Below are positions 14,857 to 16,206 of a stretch of DNA of 16,206 bases, in pieces. Made by a program: the position numbers and the translations under genes. How positions within the stretch are numbered: the stretch's first letter is position 1; each line of letters begins with the position of its first letter. The notes beneath the pieces were generated by a model that saw only the letters and a list, made by a program, of their open reading frames with translations, had not been told where the DNA came from and made no database searches. This DNA comes from Pyrinomonadaceae bacterium (GTDB lineage Bacteria > Acidobacteriota > Blastocatellia > Pyrinomonadales > Pyrinomonadaceae), in NCBI GenBank assembly GCA_018060305.1, contig JAGOWF010000021.1, forward strand, positions 1-16,206, written 5' to 3'.

Positions 14857-15528
14857 ATGACAACAGAGACATTAAATTTTCCGGTGTTTCACAGCGAGCA
14901 GGGCGTAAAAACGGACGAGGTCAAGTTTTTCCTCGACGGTTCGATCGCCGACGTCGAAAAGGCCACGGACAAGCAATTGGCCCGTGCCGCCTCGACGGGT
15001 GACATCGGTTCATTCGAGGAACTCTACAAACGGCACCACAGGCGCGTCTATTCGATCTGTCTGCGGATGCTGCAAAATGCCAGCGAGGCCGAGGATCTGA
15101 CGCAGGATGTCTTTATCCAGCTCTATCGCAAGATCGGCTCGTTTCGCGGCGATTCGGCCTTTACGACGTGGCTGCACCGAATGACGGTCAACCAGGTGCT
15201 GATGCACTTTCGCAAGCGGTCGGTCAAACTTGAAAAGACCACCGAGGAGGGCGAGACGCCCGACCAGGTCGTGACCGGCAGCGGCAACCCGCGGAGGATG
15301 CAGATCGTTGACAAGATCGCTATCGACAACGCGATCGAACAACTGCCGAATGGCTACAAGAACGTCTTTGTGCTGCACGACGTGCAGGGCTTTGAGCACG
15401 AAGAGGTCGCCCGGATCCTCGGCTGCTCCGTCGGCACCTCAAAGAGCCAGCTTCACAAAGCCCGGCTCAAGCTGCAAAAACTTCTCAAAAAGAAAGCCAA
15501 TCCCCGCGTCGTCAGCGTGGATGCATAA
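14857..15528 (+). CDS. ECF-type RNA polymerase sigma factor
   Basis: The 223-aa protein is a sigma-70 family member with only regions 2 and 4, the ECF layout. Region 2 (about 47-118) has FEELYKRHHRRVYSICLRML, the core-binding NASEAEDLTQDVFIQLYRKI, and -10 recognition TWLHRMTVNQVLMHFRKR. Region 4 (about 155-210) has AIEQLPNGYKNVFVLHDVQG, then EEVARILGCSVGTSKSQLHK, the -35 binding HTH. A 40-residue N-terminal extension without a clear motif precedes region 2, and the C-terminus is Lys-rich. The start is set by AGGAGG 8 bases upstream. ECF factors are usually held by an anti-sigma factor encoded next door, but no such gene follows: the next 369 bases hold repeats. Control may come from an anti-sigma elsewhere, from the divergent membrane protein, or from transcription alone. 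Confidence 0.94.
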   Translation: MTTETLNFPVFHSEQGVKTDEVKFFLDGSIADVEKATDKQLARAASTGDIGSFEELYKRHHRRVYSICLRMLQNASEAEDLTQDVFIQLYRKIGSFRGDSAFTTWLHRMTVNQVLMHFRKRSVKLEKTTEEGETPDQVVTGSGNPRRMQIVDKIAIDNAIEQLPNGYKNVFVLHDVQGFEHEEVARILGCSVGTSKSQLHKARLKLQKLLKKKANPRVVSVDA

Positions 15529-15564
15529 CGACCGGAGCGAGGTTGTCAGAAAAGTCGTTCTTTC

Positions 15565-15752
15565 GCGGCGGAGCCGCAAAAAGATGGTAGCCAGACGTGA
15601 AACGTCTGGAAAGATCGCCTCCAGGGTATCTCGCCCTGAAGGGGCGAAAGGTCAATGTTTACAGGTGTCTGCCGCACCTTCAGTGCGGAAATTATCGTTC
15701 GGAACTTACCAGACGTTTCACGTCTGGCTACCGTCTTTCGCGGCTCTGCCGC
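15565..15752. repeat. mirror-symmetric array of six palindromes (REP/BIME-like)
   Basis: Six hairpins lie in order: GCGGC-gga-GCCGC (15565-15577), CCAGACG-tgaaa-CGTCTGG (15591-15609), TCGCCC-tgaag-GGGCGA (15631-15647), CCGCAC-cttca-GTGCGG (15672-15688), CCAGACG-tttca-CGTCTGG (15709-15727), GCGGC-tct-GCCGC (15740-15752). The second half is the reverse complement of the first, with all three pairs centred near 15659. Between the two arms the third hairpin keeps its loop while two base pairs differ in a compensatory way, and the P1-P2 spacer (15578-15590) is conserved with few changes. This looks like two inverted copies of a REP-type unit of about 82 bases. It follows the sigma-factor gene, so it may also end its transcript. 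Confidence 0.8.
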
Positions 15753-15797
15753 GTAGAAGCAGACTTCTCAGACATCCTCCTTTTTTTTTGCCGGAAC

Positions 15798-15815
15798 GCG
15801 GGCACCCTTGCCCGC
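15798..15815. repeat. GC-rich palindrome after a nine-T run
   Basis: GCGGGCA (15798-15804) pairs with TGCCCGC (15809-15815) over a 4-base loop, just after T-rich sequence ending at 15789. The T-run is on the wrong side for a plus-strand terminator based on this hairpin. It looks like another dispersed REP-like palindrome belonging with the array at 15565-15752. Confidence 0.55.
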
Positions 15816-15863
15816 CCGTCCATAAGATCCACCGTCGATCTTGTAATACAATTAGGATTGCTT

Positions 15864-15898
15864 CTGACTACTGACCACCGACAACTGACTACTGACGA
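15864..15898. repeat. heptanucleotide tandem repeat, consensus CTGACNA
   Basis: Five consecutive 7-base units are seen: CTGACTA, CTGACCA, CCGACAA, CTGACTA, CTGACGA. The 12-mer CTGACTACTGAC occurs exactly twice, at 15864 and 15885. The last unit ends on the A of the ATG at 15898, so the repeat occupies the position of a ribosome-binding site. Copy number could vary by slippage and change spacing upstream of the gene. Confidence 0.65.
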
Positions 15899-16107
15899 TG
15901 ACACCCGAATTCGAACAACTAAAAAACGACCCCGACCTCGAATCCACGCCCGGCCCCGGCGGCACGCTGATCTTCATCGACGGCGACCAATACTGCGTCA
16001 TCGGCCCCGATTTCATCAGCATGGAAGAAAGCACCAACTACGCCCACGGCCCCACCAAACCCCAAGCCCTCGCCAACTACACGATGAAGATGAGCAAGAT
16101 CGCCTGA
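15898..16107 (+). CDS. small protein of unknown function (69 aa)
   Basis: No family was recognised. The product starts MTPEFEQLKNDPDLESTPGP, continues with a Gly-rich turn and GGTLIFIDGDQYCVIGPDFI, and ends in a helix with KPQALANYTMKMSKI. The alternation of a short helix, a beta strand pair (LIFIDGDQYCVIG) and a terminal helix looks like a genuine small folded domain, and GC-rich third codon positions support coding. No ribosome site precedes the ATG: a heptanucleotide repeat runs straight into the start codon, and the upstream region is repeat-rich, so expression level or exact start is uncertain. A palindrome at 16116-16134 follows the stop. There is no signal peptide or TM. Confidence 0.62.
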   Translation: MTPEFEQLKNDPDLESTPGPGGTLIFIDGDQYCVIGPDFISMEESTNYAHGPTKPQALANYTMKMSKIA

Positions 16108-16115
16108 CGTCGGAC

Positions 16116-16134
16116 CGCAGGCAGCCTGCCTGCG
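16116..16134. repeat. palindrome after the small gene
   Basis: CGCAGGCAG (16116-16124) and CTGCCTGCG (16126-16134) are perfect complements around one central base, 8 bases past the stop of the 69-aa gene. Folded RNA would have about 7-8 pairs with a small loop. It may help end the transcript, although no T-run follows, or be a further REP-like element. Confidence 0.55.
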
Positions 16135-16146
16135 AATCTTTGTGCC

Positions 16147-16206
16147 TATGTTGCCGTTGCCTTATTGCCGTTGCCTATATTGCCGATTGCCTATATTGCC
16201 GTTGCC
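16147..16206. repeat. tandem repeat of about 15 bases reaching the right edge
   Basis: Four imperfect units are seen: TATGTTGCCGTTGCC, TTATTGCCGTTGCC, TATATTGCCGATTGCC and TATATTGCCGTTGCC. Lengths are 15, 14, 16 and 15 bases, and the array is cut by the window end. Each unit contains two TTGCC words. Unit length is not a clean multiple of three, so it is not a coding repeat. Confidence 0.75.

Noticed and set aside
15565..15815. CRISPR array
   Set aside because: The repeated elements are different palindromes in inverted order with unequal spacing, not identical direct repeats with unique spacers, and no cas genes are present.
15308..15874. Plus-strand frame of 188 codons covering the end of the sigma factor and the palindrome array
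   Set aside because: The first part is a shifted frame of sigma region 4, and the rest is Arg/Ser-rich translation of palindromes.

Overview
The window looks like the chromosome of a free-living, moderately GC-rich bacterium, most likely a member of the Acidobacteriota such as class Blastocatellia. That is a guess from gene style: large PAS/GAF sensor kinases, a Crp relative ending in a Cys-rich tail, a 50-aa lmo0937-type membrane peptide, and REP-like palindromes. It does not rest on a marker gene. No phage, integrase, IS transposase, rRNA, tRNA or CRISPR was found.

Region 1 (1-1800) is a urate-degradation locus that appears to be eroding. uraD runs off the left edge and lacks the usual Glu-Gln active-site motif. 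uraH is intact and overlaps it by ATGA. Right at the uraH stop lies the last ~48 residues of a uricase whose front is missing. A complete hicB-hicA toxin-antitoxin pair follows, then what looks like the first ~34 residues of a DUF6986/HpcH-like aldolase, and a strong terminator at 1649-1681.

Region 2 (1800-7160) is regulatory. A 1107-aa membrane sensor kinase (8 TM, PAS-PAS-GAF-PAS-HisKA_3-HATPase) is translationally coupled to a NarL-type response regulator. After a terminator and a perfect 12-bp leader hairpin come a small PAS-like protein and a Crp/Fnr-family regulator.

Region 3 (7160-9300): an unusually structured leader (two hairpins, one covering the ribosome-binding site) precedes an FAD oxidoreductase with a C-terminal Rieske domain. 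Two very small membrane-protein genes face it from the other strand. One has 50 codons and overlaps a competing frame.

Region 4 (9360-14600): lepB (signal peptidase I), carA (carbamoyl-phosphate synthase small subunit, without carB) and a secreted coiled-coil protein form a probable minus-strand operon with a terminator. A class V aminotransferase is divergent from lepB. A signal-peptide protein with one C-terminal TM segment follows on the minus strand.

Region 5 (14600-16206): an ECF-type sigma factor with no anti-sigma gene next to it is followed by a mirror-symmetric array of six palindromes. Two pairs of stem positions in this array covary between its two arms. Then come another hairpin, a heptanucleotide repeat that runs into the start codon of a 69-aa unknown protein, a further palindrome, and a tandem repeat continuing past the right edge.

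The best candidates for something undescribed are the structured 7158-7393 leader of the FAD/Rieske gene and the inverted palindrome array at 15565-15752. The decaying urate locus with an embedded toxin-antitoxin pair is the clearest evolutionary story.
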